Shown piece by piece: positions 27,401-35,956 of a DNA stretch of 64,000 nt. Origin of the DNA: Paenibacillus segetis (GTDB lineage Bacteria > Bacillota > Bacilli > Paenibacillales > Paenibacillaceae); NCBI RefSeq assembly GCF_014639155.1, contig NZ_BMFT01000001.1, forward strand, positions 2,356,001 to 2,420,000. Reading direction: 5' to 3'. The translations under genes and the position numbers were made by a program. Every line of letters begins with the position of its first letter. The first letter of the stretch is position 1. The notes below the pieces were generated by a model that was not told the DNA's origin, ran no database searches, and saw only the letters and a program-made list of their open reading frames with translations.

Positions 27401-29068
27401 CTCGATAACGTTGCTATTTTGTACCCGCTTTGTTGGGTCAGGACAATACTTATCAATAGTTCGCATAAAGTTCTCAATTTGCTGAGTGTTCAGCGCATCA
27501 TACATAAGAATCAAACAATCATTTAGCAACTGCGGCGCACCGATTTCAAACCCCCACCAGCTGCTGGCGGTACTGTAGGAGAAACGTTCGTTATAACGCT
27601 TAGCGTACATCCAATCTAAAGCCCCAATAATTGCATCCCGCAATTGTAGATCTTGATAAAAACGAGAAGATTCCGTATTGTAAGCGATTGCCATTGTTTT
27701 AATACGTGTAAACTCACTAACGATGTTGTTAGCATGCTGCTCTTTCGTATCGGCGCTATCGGTAAGATCTGACCATAAGAATTTACGGCTGCTATCATTA
27801 ACACTAAGTGTATCAAGATAACCTGTCTTAGTGGCATTGGATACACTATTGTCCATCTCAGCCACTAATGCCTGAATAGCAGGATCAGCAGCAAGGTTAG
27901 CATCTGCAGTTCCAACTAACTTCTGCTTCCAGCGTGTACGTAATTGATTGTAGGCAGCTGCTGTTTCTGCGGAATCTACGCTAATTTTGCTCTGTGCCTT
28001 GATCATCTGGTCATCTGTAGCAACAGTGACTGTCGCCACACCCGCAGCAACTGCTGTTACATTACCAACGCTATCAACAGTAGCTACATTCTCATCGCTA
28101 GTACTCCATATTAAATTAGGAGATGTTAGATCATTTGGAGTATAGGTTAATCTAAGAGGGTTCGTCTCCCCAACCGTCATCGTCATTGCCGTCGGTTCAA
28201 GCGTTAACCCTGTTATGCCGTCGTACTCCTCAAGCTGAACGTTATCAAACCACGCTTTACCGGTACTATTTTCAAAGAACAATTCAACAAAAAATTTGGC
28301 ACCACCATCTGGCACCGTAATAAAGACTTGCTGCATCGTCCAATCGTTCGTACCATACACTTTAGTTGAAGTAGGCCCAGTTAATAACGCTTTTCCAGTA
28401 GAATCCACCACAGAAGTGCGATAATAAACGCCGCTGCCACCTGCAACCTTTTCGGTCTTATACCACACTTGCAAACGATACGATTTACCAGCCTCAACAG
28501 GCGCCTTGGCATTAATGGATACGCGACTCGTCTGGGAAGCATCAATCAGCAGCGATTGCTGACCACTATAATAATTATTAGTATCGACCGCTACGCTTAC
28601 TGTCCTACCAGCTGGTTTACCAGAACCTACAGGAATCCATGTATCCCAATTAACAGGTGCTGGGTTCGTATCGGTATATTGAGTCCAAGTACCACTCGGC
28701 GTTACCGTCTCTTCGAAATCACCATTCGGAAATAGATTAACATAGGCGGACTCTTGGAGAGTCTCCTCCGCTACTAGTGGAAGTTCTGCGATGTTTTCCA
28801 TCTCATCTTCGCTTTCTCCTAGCATGTTCTCCTCCGCTTGGCCATTATTATCAATACTACTAAGATTGTCATGATCACCATCAACTTCGATCGTATCGCT
28901 TACTATTTCATCTTCATTGCTTATGCTCTCAGCGTCCTCTCCAATTGTAAGCACTTCCAAATCTTGCTGCCAATTTCCTGCATCTGCTGACATCGCTGCA
29001 CTTGTTCCAACAGGAAGCAATGTGATTACTAAGGTAACGGCTAGTAACAGGCATAGGACTCTCTTCAT
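24440..29068 (-). CDS. Secreted, S-layer-anchored polysaccharide lyase family 8 enzyme
   Basis: This 1542-residue protein starts with a signal peptide (about 1-26) and an acidic spacer. A CBM-like domain (about 110-280) and a Big_2 Ig-like domain (about 285-365) follow. Then comes the PL8 lyase: alpha-toroid with SSWWGFEIG, then beta domains. The catalytic set Asn560, His610 and Tyr619 keeps the 50- and 9-residue spacing of pneumococcal hyaluronate lyase. After a further beta domain and a fibronectin type III domain, a TPT-rich linker leads to three SLH domains that anchor it to the cell wall. The ATG at 29068 has GGAGG at 8 bases. Substrates of the family are hyaluronan, chondroitin, xanthan or alginate; which one is not evident. 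Confidence 0.92.
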   Translation of the reverse strand: MKRVLCLLLAVTLVITLLPVGTSAAMSADAGNWQQDLEVLTIGEDAESISNEDEIVSDTIEVDGDHDNLSSIDNNGQAEENMLGESEDEMENIAELPLVAEETLQESAYVNLFPNGDFEETVTPSGTWTQYTDTNPAPVNWDTWIPVGSGKPAGRTVSVAVDTNNYYSGQQSLLIDASQTSRVSINAKAPVEAGKSYRLQVWYKTEKVAGGSGVYYRTSVVDSTGKALLTGPTSTKVYGTNDWTMQQVFITVPDGGAKFFVELFFENSTGKAWFDNVQLEEYDGITGLTLEPTAMTMTVGETNPLRLTYTPNDLTSPNLIWSTSDENVATVDSVGNVTAVAAGVATVTVATDDQMIKAQSKISVDSAETAAAYNQLRTRWKQKLVGTADANLAADPAIQALVAEMDNSVSNATKTGYLDTLSVNDSSRKFLWSDLTDSADTKEQHANNIVSEFTRIKTMAIAYNTESSRFYQDLQLRDAIIGALDWMYAKRYNERFSYSTASSWWGFEIGAPQLLNDCLILMYDALNTQQIENFMRTIDKYCPDPTKRVQNSNVIETGGNLLDKAHVVTLRGVIGKNSAKITQGRDSIGSEFNYVNSGDGVYEDGSLVQHANIAYTAGYGAVWLSRTADITYLLNNSPWAVTDPRVANIYKWVTDTFEPVIYKGLYMDMVNGRGISRSDSGTARSTIVALASLAEGAPPEISANIRSMVKEWVSKDTTFADYYKGLPIYSVMLLKSVMNDDTVVARGELSQSYMFNGMARVTHHRPDYAFGLSMFSDRISDFEMGNKENLKGWDTGLGMTYIYNNDLLQYRDGFWATVNSFRLPGTTTDGSGEGKIPGEWAYYYNTESHVGGVTLDHLYSASGMNFSLMKVTGSDLSGRKSWFMFDDEVVALGTGISKTSVVTKTVETIVDNRKLNSSGDNEFMINGEPLPTSLGYVEDIDGVNWAHLAGNSVGSSSDVGYYFPTAPTLRVIREGRTGSWYDINNGQSKDQLTRNYASIAFEHGNNPQSENYEYVLLPGKTAAQTKAYSEHPAVEVLSNTSTVQAVSNKHLGMTSANFWSAGSVGSISAKSAAAVIMKEEDGGGMKIAISDPTQKQSTVTIEVHQPDLTLLTADTGMKVTPIEGGVSIDVNTASSLGKTFSATFDLGKSYNITVEGATADKQIAKKGETVTITLDTPVDKEFDKWAVTPANLTLNQDATNTNLYTFIMPGEAVKLTATYKDEAVVDKTAPTWPTGVQLLASSVGKTSLILSWREATDATGVTSYKIYKNSSELILLPGNITSYTVTGLSANTSYNFEVIAGDTAGNWSDGLSVTVRTEANSTAGGSTQSPDPAPTTPTTPTTPTTPTPAGPVEPVKPVGPGTPKVALSDIVNHWAKASIETAVELGFVKGYEDGAFRPNGAVTRGEVSTMLARALKLEQADTKFGFVDQDQTPAWAQPFIQALAKAGYISGYENGTFRANHEITRSELVVIIVRALGLEVNQDVTLIFDDADQIPVWAKPYVAVAAEAGLIKGNGSGKFNPNAPTTRAEAVTLILGMLDVLK
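25032..25067. repeat. Four tandem copies of a 9-base unit in the Pro/Thr linker
   Basis: GGCGTTGTT is repeated four times without change inside the PL8 gene. On the coding strand each unit encodes Thr-Thr-Pro in register, forming the wall-spanning linker. Copy number may vary by slippage. Confidence 0.9.
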
Positions 29069-29163
29069 CGCTTTTTCCTCCATCCCACGATTCCTCATTT
29101 CTAAGGTATCCCGATAATGACTCATCTTCCGCATTCAACCCTTCTCTAACATAAAAAGAAAAG

Positions 29164-29177
29164 TGTTAGCGCTTACA
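29164..29177. promoter_or_regulatory. CcpA cre site of the PL8 lyase gene
   Basis: TGTTAGCGCTTACA matches the cre consensus (TGWNANCGNTNWCA) at every fixed position. It lies just downstream of the candidate -10, so CcpA bound there could block initiation or elongation. This implies catabolite repression. Confidence 0.75.
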
Positions 29178-29601
29178 TCAAGATTAGTATGATTATAGTT
29201 TTCTTGCGTGTATTATTTTGCGCTTATGAAGTAACGATTTTGACCAATCGAATATATCTGTACTTGACCTATTTTTTTAAAAATTACCCTTATACCCGAT
29301 TTCACGATTGTTGCTACCTTCAACTCTCCAACTTTCAAAATGACATTACAAAAATTGCATATAACGTATTACTTACGATTTTCATAAATATAAGGAATGC
29401 TATTGGATATCCTATTCAATGGAATTATCCTCTCATTTTTAAACAAAAGTAACTTATCCTTATACAGATCATTGCATATTCATAATCTACTTGAGACCTT
29501 TCTACTTCCATGGGTTCTTAGCCATCAAAAATAAGGGATTGCCTAAGCTCACCTAAATGAGATATAGTATTTTGATTATTGCAAAAGTAAGGATGGTATA
29601 G
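29178..29601. other. AT-rich intergenic region between the PL8 lyase and YitT genes
   Basis: The minus strand has a TATAAT at 29192-29197 that can serve as the lyase -10; the -35 is poor. The rest is AT-rich with no ribosome site in front of its short open frames, including an 87-codon plus-strand frame at 29189-29452 that I consider spurious. Confidence 0.5.
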
Positions 29602-30441
29602 ATGTTAAAGAAGCTGACTCACGATTTATTTTACTTAGTACTTGGAGCATTTCTGTTTGCCTTGGCGGTCAACGTATTTGTCATTCCCAATGAACTGGGA
29701 GAGGGTGGGGTTACTGGGGTTTCCATTATTCTCTATTATTTATTTCAATGGTCACCCAGTCTAGTCAACTTAATATTGAATTCTTTATTGCTAATTTTCG
29801 GATATCGATTCCTGGATAAGAAGATGATTATTTATACAATTATCGCCGTGTTACTAAATTCCATGTTTCTACACCTTACCCACGATTGGAATATTAACTC
29901 CGATGAATTGATTGTAAATGCGATATTTGGAGGCATACTTGTCGGAACAGGAATTGGGCTGATCATCCGGGTTGGCGGTAGTACCGCAGGTACAACCATT
30001 CTCGCAAAAATAGCTAATAAATATCTCAATTGGAATATTAGTTACGCCCTCTTATTTTTTGATTTGATCGTTGTATTTGCCTCTTACTTCATTATCGGGG
30101 CAGAAAAGCTTATGATAACCATCATTATGCTCTATGTCGGTACCAAAGTGATGGACTTTATTATTGAAGGACTAAACCCTAAAAAGGCAGTCACAATTAT
30201 CTCCATGCAACAAGACAAAATCGCTGAACAGGTCAATTTAATCATGGACAGAGGTGTGACCGTACTACAAGGAAAGGGTTACTATAGCCAGGAGCCCAAA
30301 GAAGTACTCTACATTGTCATTAGTAAACAGGAAGTGTCCACACTCAAGAAAATCGTTGAAAATGCGGATAGAGAAGCCTTCCTCACCATTCATGATGTAA
30401 GAGATGTATTTGGAGAAGGTTTTGTAGAATTAGCAAAGTAA
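29602..30441 (+). CDS. YitT family membrane protein
   Basis: This 279-residue protein has five to six membrane helices (about 10-180) followed by a cytoplasmic DUF2179 domain (about 215-275, with KGYYSQEPKEVLY). That is the standard YitT layout, and GGSTAGTTILAKI is a typical conserved segment. The function of the family is unsettled; roles in small-molecule transport have been proposed. It stands alone before a shared bidirectional terminator. Confidence 0.92.
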   Translation: MLKKLTHDLFYLVLGAFLFALAVNVFVIPNELGEGGVTGVSIILYYLFQWSPSLVNLILNSLLLIFGYRFLDKKMIIYTIIAVLLNSMFLHLTHDWNINSDELIVNAIFGGILVGTGIGLIIRVGGSTAGTTILAKIANKYLNWNISYALLFFDLIVVFASYFIIGAEKLMITIIMLYVGTKVMDFIIEGLNPKKAVTIISMQQDKIAEQVNLIMDRGVTVLQGKGYYSQEPKEVLYIVISKQEVSTLKKIVENADREAFLTIHDVRDVFGEGFVELAK

Positions 30442-30497
30442 GTCCAAAAAATCCAAGACTAACATACGAAAACGACATGAAGAACTTAGCATGCCAA

Positions 30498-30532
30498 AAA
30501 GCCGACAGTTCCCCTGCAGGGAACTGTCGGCT
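30498..30532. terminator. Bidirectional terminator between yitT-like and nitroreductase genes
   Basis: A GC-rich stem of about 15 bp surrounds a TGCA loop. T-rich sequence follows on both strands between two convergent genes. Confidence 0.85.
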
Positions 30533-30596
30533 TAATTTATTCAATAGATATCCTTATGTGGAGTTCAGCATAGTGGAAAAACATTCCGCTCCACTA

Positions 30597-31274
30597 CTAT
30601 TCCACCCACTCAACCACTTCTTGCATGCATCGACGTGTCTTCTCAGATGGATCATGTAAGCGATAGCCAAACGCAGCCATAACCGAAATGCCAAAATGTT
30701 CGGGGTCCATAATCCCTTCTGCAACTAATACTTCATTGATCTGTTCTCGATTAAAACCTTCCATTGGGCAAGAGTCTATCCCAATCAAAGCTGCAGCAGT
30801 CATCATGTTACCTAATGCAATATAAGTTTGACGGCAGGCCCACTCGAACATAACTCGCGGGTCGTCTTCAATAGCAAATCTTGTTTTTAAAAAATCATCA
30901 TAGTTGTTCTGCTTCGCCTGTAGTATTTCGGGTGACAGCTTCTGAACATGCTCCAACATTCGCTGAATGTAATCTGAGCCCGCAACCATATCTTCTGGTA
31001 ATCTCGTCAAAATGATCATAAAATGGCTAGCCGATTGTAATTGCTTTCGCGCTCCTGTTGCATACTCTGCAAGCTTGGCACGAACGTCCATATTTTGCAC
31101 AATAACGAATTTCCATGGTTCAAATCCATATGAACTGGGAGACAAACGACCCGCCTCTAATATGTAGTCAAAATCAGAAGCGCTTATTTTCTTATTCGAA
31201 TCAAACTCTTTAGTAGCATGTCTAAAATGAAATGCGGATAGAATCTCATTTTTCGTTATCTCTAGTTGACTCAA
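30597..31274 (-). CDS. Nitroreductase family NAD(P)H-dependent oxidoreductase
   Basis: This 225-residue flavoprotein has the FMN-binding start of the family (FHFRHATKEFD), LSPSSYGFEPWKFVIV and the C-terminal AFGYR. It is like NfsB/YfkO enzymes that reduce nitro compounds and quinones. A TTG at 31274 with AAGGGG at 8 bases is favoured; an ATG seven codons upstream (31295) has no good ribosome site. It stands alone, convergent with the YitT gene. Confidence 0.9.
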   Translation of the reverse strand: MSQLEITKNEILSAFHFRHATKEFDSNKKISASDFDYILEAGRLSPSSYGFEPWKFVIVQNMDVRAKLAEYATGARKQLQSASHFMIILTRLPEDMVAGSDYIQRMLEHVQKLSPEILQAKQNNYDDFLKTRFAIEDDPRVMFEWACRQTYIALGNMMTAAALIGIDSCPMEGFNREQINEVLVAEGIMDPEHFGISVMAAFGYRLHDPSEKTRRCMQEVVEWVE

Positions 31275-31352
31275 TTTATTAACCCCTTCATTCATTTTTA
31301 ATTTTCACGCCTCAACAGCTATTTTATCACATTTAAAAAACATTACATTTGT

Positions 31353-31358
31353 TATACT
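31353..31358 (+). promoter_or_regulatory. -10 box of the APH-type kinase gene
   Basis: TATACT lies about 35 bases upstream of the chosen TTG start, which would give a short leader. The -35 is weak. Confidence 0.4.
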
Positions 31359-31391
31359 CCTGTTATGAATTTGAAAAATGGAGGGATTTTC

Positions 31392-32366
31392 TTGATTAAG
31401 CATGCTGTGGAAGTACTGTCGCAATATCCAATCTCAGAACCAGTTATTGAATTCATCAGACATAATGAGAATATCACTTTTAAAGTAACCGATAACAAGG
31501 ACAGCAAAAATTATTTACTACGTATACATAAGCCCATAACAGAAGGTCTTTCAGGTATCCAACATACATTAAAAGGTTTAAGATCAGAAATACACCTACT
31601 TCAAGAACTGAATCAGAAAGATATCTTACAAGTCCAGACACCCGTTGCGAACTACTTTGGTGAGTTCGTGACAGAATATTATTCAGATGAATTTAATCGT
31701 AGTTATGCCACCCTACTAGAGTGGATTGAAGGTTCAGCACTATCCTTGGATGCAGATAACGTAGAGGATATTGCCTTCAAATTAGGAGAGCAGCTTGCGG
31801 ATTTACACAAAGCTTCCTATGATTATAAACTGTTTGGGTTAGATCGGCCTGAATACGGTGCTCACAGCATAAATCATGTACTAGAAGAATTGAAATACGG
31901 AGTAGTGGAACATGTCTATAGTCAATCAGACTATGAGATCATCGCGGAGGTCCTTGAAGTAGTAAAGGGACAGATAACAGCTCTGAACGCTAGGGAACAA
32001 CAATGGGGTATTATCCATGCTGACATTCAAATGAATAATGTGGTTGTTTCAGAGGGTAAGCCATGTCTCATTGATTATTGTCTGTCGGGGTACGGATATT
32101 ATTTATTTGATCTAGGTAGTGCTGCTACGATTCTTAACAGTGAACAAAGAAACACCCTCCTACAAGGTTACGGTTCGAAAACAACCTTTTCTTATGACGA
32201 TATTAGGAATATTGAGGGTTTCATATTCATGGACATTTTCATTAGTTATGCCATGTTTATCCATGATTCGAACAGAAACGGCTGGATCAAAGAACATATC
32301 GTAAAAACGATACCGTTATGCCGAGATTTTCTTGAGGGAAAAGAAGTGTTTTATTCATTTAAGTAA
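31392..32366 (+). CDS. Phosphotransferase (APH/homoserine kinase II-like)
   Basis: This 324-residue protein has the aminoglycoside phosphotransferase fold. HADIQMNNVVV carries the catalytic Asp and LIDYCLSGYG the metal-binding Asp that replaces the usual DFG/DxD. It resembles homoserine kinase type II (ThrB-like) and choline-kinase-like proteins. The TTG at 31392 follows TGGAGGGA; an upstream in-frame ATG at 31365 would sit at the probable transcription start. Substrate unknown. Confidence 0.85.
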   Translation: MIKHAVEVLSQYPISEPVIEFIRHNENITFKVTDNKDSKNYLLRIHKPITEGLSGIQHTLKGLRSEIHLLQELNQKDILQVQTPVANYFGEFVTEYYSDEFNRSYATLLEWIEGSALSLDADNVEDIAFKLGEQLADLHKASYDYKLFGLDRPEYGAHSINHVLEELKYGVVEHVYSQSDYEIIAEVLEVVKGQITALNAREQQWGIIHADIQMNNVVVSEGKPCLIDYCLSGYGYYLFDLGSAATILNSEQRNTLLQGYGSKTTFSYDDIRNIEGFIFMDIFISYAMFIHDSNRNGWIKEHIVKTIPLCRDFLEGKEVFYSFK

Positions 32367-32401
32367 ATGATTGCGATATAAGAAAATAATGCTATACTCA
32401 G

Positions 32402-32423
32402 GGCGCCTAAAGTTTTAGGCGCC
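32402..32423 (+). terminator. Terminator of the APH-type kinase gene
   Basis: GGCGCCTAAA and TTTAGGCGCC form a perfect 10-bp stem, followed by TTACATATTTT. Confidence 0.75.
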
Positions 32424-32563
32424 TTACATATTTTATTTGTGTAAAAAACAATTAGAGTTGTTCTTTATCTTTACTAGTAAGCATCTAATTAATCTATAAT
32501 TTAAAGCATAGGATTCACATGAATGAATTAAAAAAGACCCACTATCGAAAGTAGGAACTCTAC

Positions 32564-34045
32564 ATGGAACATATCTTTGGATTCAAAAATTTTATTAACG
32601 AAGAAGCAACGATACTTGATTTACAAGTTGCAATGGATAATGGAGAAATTACCTCAAGGGAACTTGTTATGTATTATATGAATCGGATCGCAAAGTTTGA
32701 CCAGAGTGGGCCCATGATAAATTCTATTATGGAAATGAATCCTGATGCGATTTTTATTGCGGAAGCATTAGATATAGAAAGAAATTTAAGTGGAGCACGT
32801 AGTCCATTACACGGTGTGCCTGTAGTATTAAAAGGAAATATTGAAACCAATGACAAAATGCATACAAATGCTGGGGCATTAGCATTGGAACACCATATAA
32901 GCTCAAAAGATGCTTCCCTTGTCCAACAATTACGAACAGCAGGTGCAATTATTCTGGGAAAAACAAATATGACCGAATGGGCAAATGGGATGTCATCCTC
33001 TATGTGGGCTGGTTATAGTTCAGTTGGGGGACAAACCAAAAATCCATATGGGGATTATTTTCCCGGTGGTTCTAGTACGGGATCTGCCGCAGCTGTTGCA
33101 GCCAATCTTACTACAATTGCAATTGGTACAGAAACCTCTGCCTCTATTTTAAGCCCAGCTGTGCAGAACGCTATAGTTGGCATAAAGCCAACTGTAGGGT
33201 TAATTAGTCGATCTGGAATCATTCCGTGGAGCTATTCTCAGGATACCGCTGGACCCATGGCACGGACAGTCACGGATGCCGCGATCCTATTAAGTGCTCT
33301 TACGGGAAGAGATGAAAGTGATCCCGCTACTTGGAAGAATATACATGCTAATATGGACTATACAGATTTTTTGGATAAAGACGGATTAAGTACAGCAACC
33401 ATAGGTATATTCAGGAATGTTCCACCCGAGAAATATCGTGACATTGGCGAATATGATGAAATATTATTTAATGATGCTGTGGCAAAACTCAAAGATTCTG
33501 GAGCCCATATAATAGAAGATATTGAAATTCCTTCCTTCAATAAAGAGTGGAATTATAACAAAATGAACCTTGAATTTAAGCATTCTGTTGAACGCTATTT
33601 GCAAAGTCTCCCCTCTCATATTCCTATTCATACTTTAAATGAACTAATTGATTGGAATGAGCAAAATACAGAGAAGGCTTTGAAATATGGACAAGATTCG
33701 TTGAAATATCGTGCACAACTAAATCATCCATTAAAGAATCAGAACTATATTTTAGAATCGATCACTGATCTATATGATTCGCAAAATATGGGGATAGACC
33801 ATGCTATAGAAAAGTACGGTTTGGATGCCATCTTGTTTCCTTCCTATGTCGGTGCTGATATCAGTGCTAGAGCGGGTTATCCTTCCATAACAGTGCCTGC
33901 TGGATTTCAAGAGGATGGAAGACCATTTGGCATTACATTCGCAGGAACGGCATTTAGTGAACCAACACTGATTCGTATTGCCTATGCATTCGAACAAGCA
34001 ACAAAACACAGAAGAATGCCAAATTTGAAGGATGAAATGAAATAA
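32564..34045 (+). CDS. Amidase (amidase-signature family)
   Basis: This 493-residue amidase-signature enzyme shows the Ser-cisSer-Lys triad. The Lys is in VVLKGNIET, the cis-Ser in PGGSSTGSAAAVAA and the nucleophile Ser in GTETSASILSPA. The sequence around the nucleophile is like peptide amidases and Asn-C-terminal amidohydrolases rather than GatA. There is no signal peptide. Substrate is probably a peptide or small amide (inference). Confidence 0.92.
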   Translation: MEHIFGFKNFINEEATILDLQVAMDNGEITSRELVMYYMNRIAKFDQSGPMINSIMEMNPDAIFIAEALDIERNLSGARSPLHGVPVVLKGNIETNDKMHTNAGALALEHHISSKDASLVQQLRTAGAIILGKTNMTEWANGMSSSMWAGYSSVGGQTKNPYGDYFPGGSSTGSAAAVAANLTTIAIGTETSASILSPAVQNAIVGIKPTVGLISRSGIIPWSYSQDTAGPMARTVTDAAILLSALTGRDESDPATWKNIHANMDYTDFLDKDGLSTATIGIFRNVPPEKYRDIGEYDEILFNDAVAKLKDSGAHIIEDIEIPSFNKEWNYNKMNLEFKHSVERYLQSLPSHIPIHTLNELIDWNEQNTEKALKYGQDSLKYRAQLNHPLKNQNYILESITDLYDSQNMGIDHAIEKYGLDAILFPSYVGADISARAGYPSITVPAGFQEDGRPFGITFAGTAFSEPTLIRIAYAFEQATKHRRMPNLKDEMK

Positions 34046-34052
34046 GAAGACT

Positions 34053-34082
34053 AAGAAGGATGGCTATTTTGCCATCTTTCTT
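34053..34082 (+). terminator. Terminator of the amidase gene
   Basis: AAGAAGGATGGC pairs with GCCATCTTTCTT around six bases, 8 bases after the amidase stop. Confidence 0.7.
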
Positions 34083-34105
34083 ATATTTAAGATATTACTA
34101 GTTTA

Positions 34106-34427
34106 TTAGATAATATCATTGAAATAGTTCAAAATCGCTTCTTTAACTTGGTGTCTTGGTTCAAAAACATCATGCCCCGCATTCTGTACCCGTATAATAG
34201 TTGGGTTGTACTTCTCGTACAGATTTAACTGTTCCTCGTTCAATAGGGAACCTTCCTTAGTACCTTTAAGAACTAATAATTCTCCTCTAATGCTATCCAA
34301 CGCCGATGATAGGTCACACTCTTGTGATTCGATATGCATACGCATTGGCAAATCCTTTGAATATCTTTTTCGGATAACTCCTTCATCTTCAATATAATAA
34401 TCTTCTTTTTTATCTTTATTTACATCA
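34106..34427 (-). pseudogene. C-terminal remnant of an alpha/beta hydrolase
   Basis: An open frame of about 107 codons ends with RGELLVLKGTKEGSLL, then VQNAGHDVFEPRHQVKEAI and a stop. This matches the last third of alpha/beta hydrolases: the strand before the acidic residue, then the catalytic His in GHD. The nucleophile elbow and N-terminal two thirds are missing, and a TAG closes the frame upstream. An internal ATG at 34351 could give an 81-residue product, but without the nucleophile it cannot be an active hydrolase. Confidence 0.55.
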
Positions 34428-34477
34428 TACTATACTGTAAAAAAGTGGATTTTACATCCGGAATAATCAGAAATAAA

Positions 34478-34514
34478 CAAAGCTACCCCGATTTCAAGTC
34501 AGGAATAGCTTTGT
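34478..34514 (-). terminator. Terminator of the DUF305 gene
   Basis: ACAAAGCTA and TAGCTTTGT form the outer stem. The whole element is nearly identical to the terminator at 39856-39894, including the loop GATTTCAAGTCAGGA. Confidence 0.7.
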
Positions 34515-34552
34515 AAGGGTCCGTATAGTTTTATTCATTTCATTTGTCTAAC

Positions 34553-35125
34553 TCAACAACAATCTAGTCTCGCTAGCAGCTGTTGCATTTGTTTGATGCC
34601 TTTGCATTGAGAGGATATGATGGCATACAGAATCGGCTTTAGCATCGGGCAGATATTGAAATGAAGTACGTTGTTTGACATGCGTACAGCTCCCTCGTGA
34701 TGAGGAATCATTTCTCTCACAAAATTTGCATTTACACCATTTGTAATTTGGGCTGAGCCCATTTCGAAGAACATCGTTTCAGATATTTCCTTAAATCTAT
34801 CCATGTAATGAGACCGTTCAAAATCAGTATTTGTCATTAAGCTACACTGTTGCTGTATGGCTTGCATATTCGCGATACTTTGTGTTTGTTCAGCAATAAT
34901 GTTCAATGCGATACCTTGCAATTCAAGATTTGTAGTGTATTTCAGAATATTGTTAGACATTTCAATTGCTGCTAGGTGATGTGGAACCATCTGCCTAATA
35001 AAAATATCAGAAATACTATTGGTGAGATGTACACTTGTCATATTCTGAATCATGTTATTAAGTATTTTGAAGAAAGTATCAAGATAGGCCTTCGTCACAA
35101 GGCTCAGTTCGCAATGACTATTCAT
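34553..35125 (-). CDS. Double DUF305 protein
   Basis: This 190-residue protein has two DUF305 repeats with the paired-His motifs MVPHHLAAIEMSN and MIPHHEGAVRMSNN about 100 residues apart. Family members are four-helix, ferritin-like proteins usually exported and often near metal genes; the HH motifs may bind copper or another metal. There is no signal peptide here, so it appears cytoplasmic or spore-associated. Function unknown. Confidence 0.82.
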   Translation of the reverse strand: MNSHCELSLVTKAYLDTFFKILNNMIQNMTSVHLTNSISDIFIRQMVPHHLAAIEMSNNILKYTTNLELQGIALNIIAEQTQSIANMQAIQQQCSLMTNTDFERSHYMDRFKEISETMFFEMGSAQITNGVNANFVREMIPHHEGAVRMSNNVLHFNICPMLKPILYAIISSQCKGIKQMQQLLARLDCC

Positions 35126-35193
35126 CAGGTTATAGGCTCCCTTTTTTTGAATAGTCTATTCTATTCATTAGGCTAATGTGTCTAACACTTGAT

Positions 35194-35772
35194 CTAGGAA
35201 GACTGTATTCCCTCAAAAGCTACGGTCAGCAAATTCTTGATGAACGTATCATCCAGCTGTTCCCCTGTTATTAATAGTCTGTAGAAAATGGGTCCGAAAA
35301 TTAGATCGATAGTTAATTCGATATCAAGCGTTTCCTTCAGTTCTTTCCGCTGAACTCCCCGTTCCAGAAGAAGCCGTGCTTCAAGACGACGATGATTAAA
35401 GTATCTGCTGCGGTAAGCTTCAGCCAGCCCCGGATCAAATTGTCCCTCACCAATCAGCTCCGTGATTATTTTACCTTCCCGGCTTGTCAGAAATCGGGCT
35501 AAATTAGAGGCATGAATTAATATATCGTTAAATACTGAGCCCGTATCGGGTACGGGTAGCCTTGCGGTGGCCGCAGACATAAAGCCATCCATAACAACGG
35601 CAGCCTTGTTGGACCACCATTTATATATGGTGGCTTTGCTGACCTGAGCCCGTTCGGCAATTTTATCAACCGTGACCGCCCCAAAGCCGATCTCCAGCAG
35701 CAAGTCGTAGGAAGCGTTAAGTATAGCCTTTTCGGCGTCAGCGTTACGGGGACGCCCTCTTTTGGTACTCAT
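35194..35772 (-). CDS. TetR/AcrR family repressor
   Basis: This 192-residue regulator has the TetR HTH (about 10-57) with VTVDKIAERAQVSKATIYKW and a C-terminal ligand-binding region of the TetR_C_16/33 type. It is divergent from an MFS exporter gene. The intergenic region holds three related palindromes that are its probable operators, so it likely represses itself and the exporter until a drug-like inducer binds. Confidence 0.92.
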   Translation of the reverse strand: MSTKRGRPRNADAEKAILNASYDLLLEIGFGAVTVDKIAERAQVSKATIYKWWSNKAAVVMDGFMSAATARLPVPDTGSVFNDILIHASNLARFLTSREGKIITELIGEGQFDPGLAEAYRSRYFNHRRLEARLLLERGVQRKELKETLDIELTIDLIFGPIFYRLLITGEQLDDTFIKNLLTVAFEGIQSS

Positions 35773-35820
35773 GGCAAATCCTCCTTATTGATGTTTCCGA
35801 TTTACGATTCTCAGATAAAT

Positions 35821-35933
35821 ACTATACGTACATTATACAAAATATTTTCCTAAGAAGATAACAAAACAACTATTTACAATACTATATGTTCAGTATATTA
35901 TATTGGTATCAATTAGTAAACTGAACGTACAGT
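35821..35933. promoter_or_regulatory. Three TetR operator-like palindromes
   Basis: Three 14-base sites share the form ACTnnAyGTwCAkT: ACTATACGTACATT (35821-35834), ACTATATGTTCAGT (35881-35894) and ACTGAACGTACAGT (35920-35933). The last is a near-perfect palindrome just upstream of the exporter's ribosome site. Confidence 0.6.
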
Positions 35934-35956
35934 ATTTATAATGAGGAGGAATAACC

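Noticed and set aside
29189-29452. 87-codon plus-strand open frame in the PL8-YitT gap
   Set aside because: It has no ribosome site, an AT-rich and membrane-like composition by chance, and overlaps the lyase promoter region.
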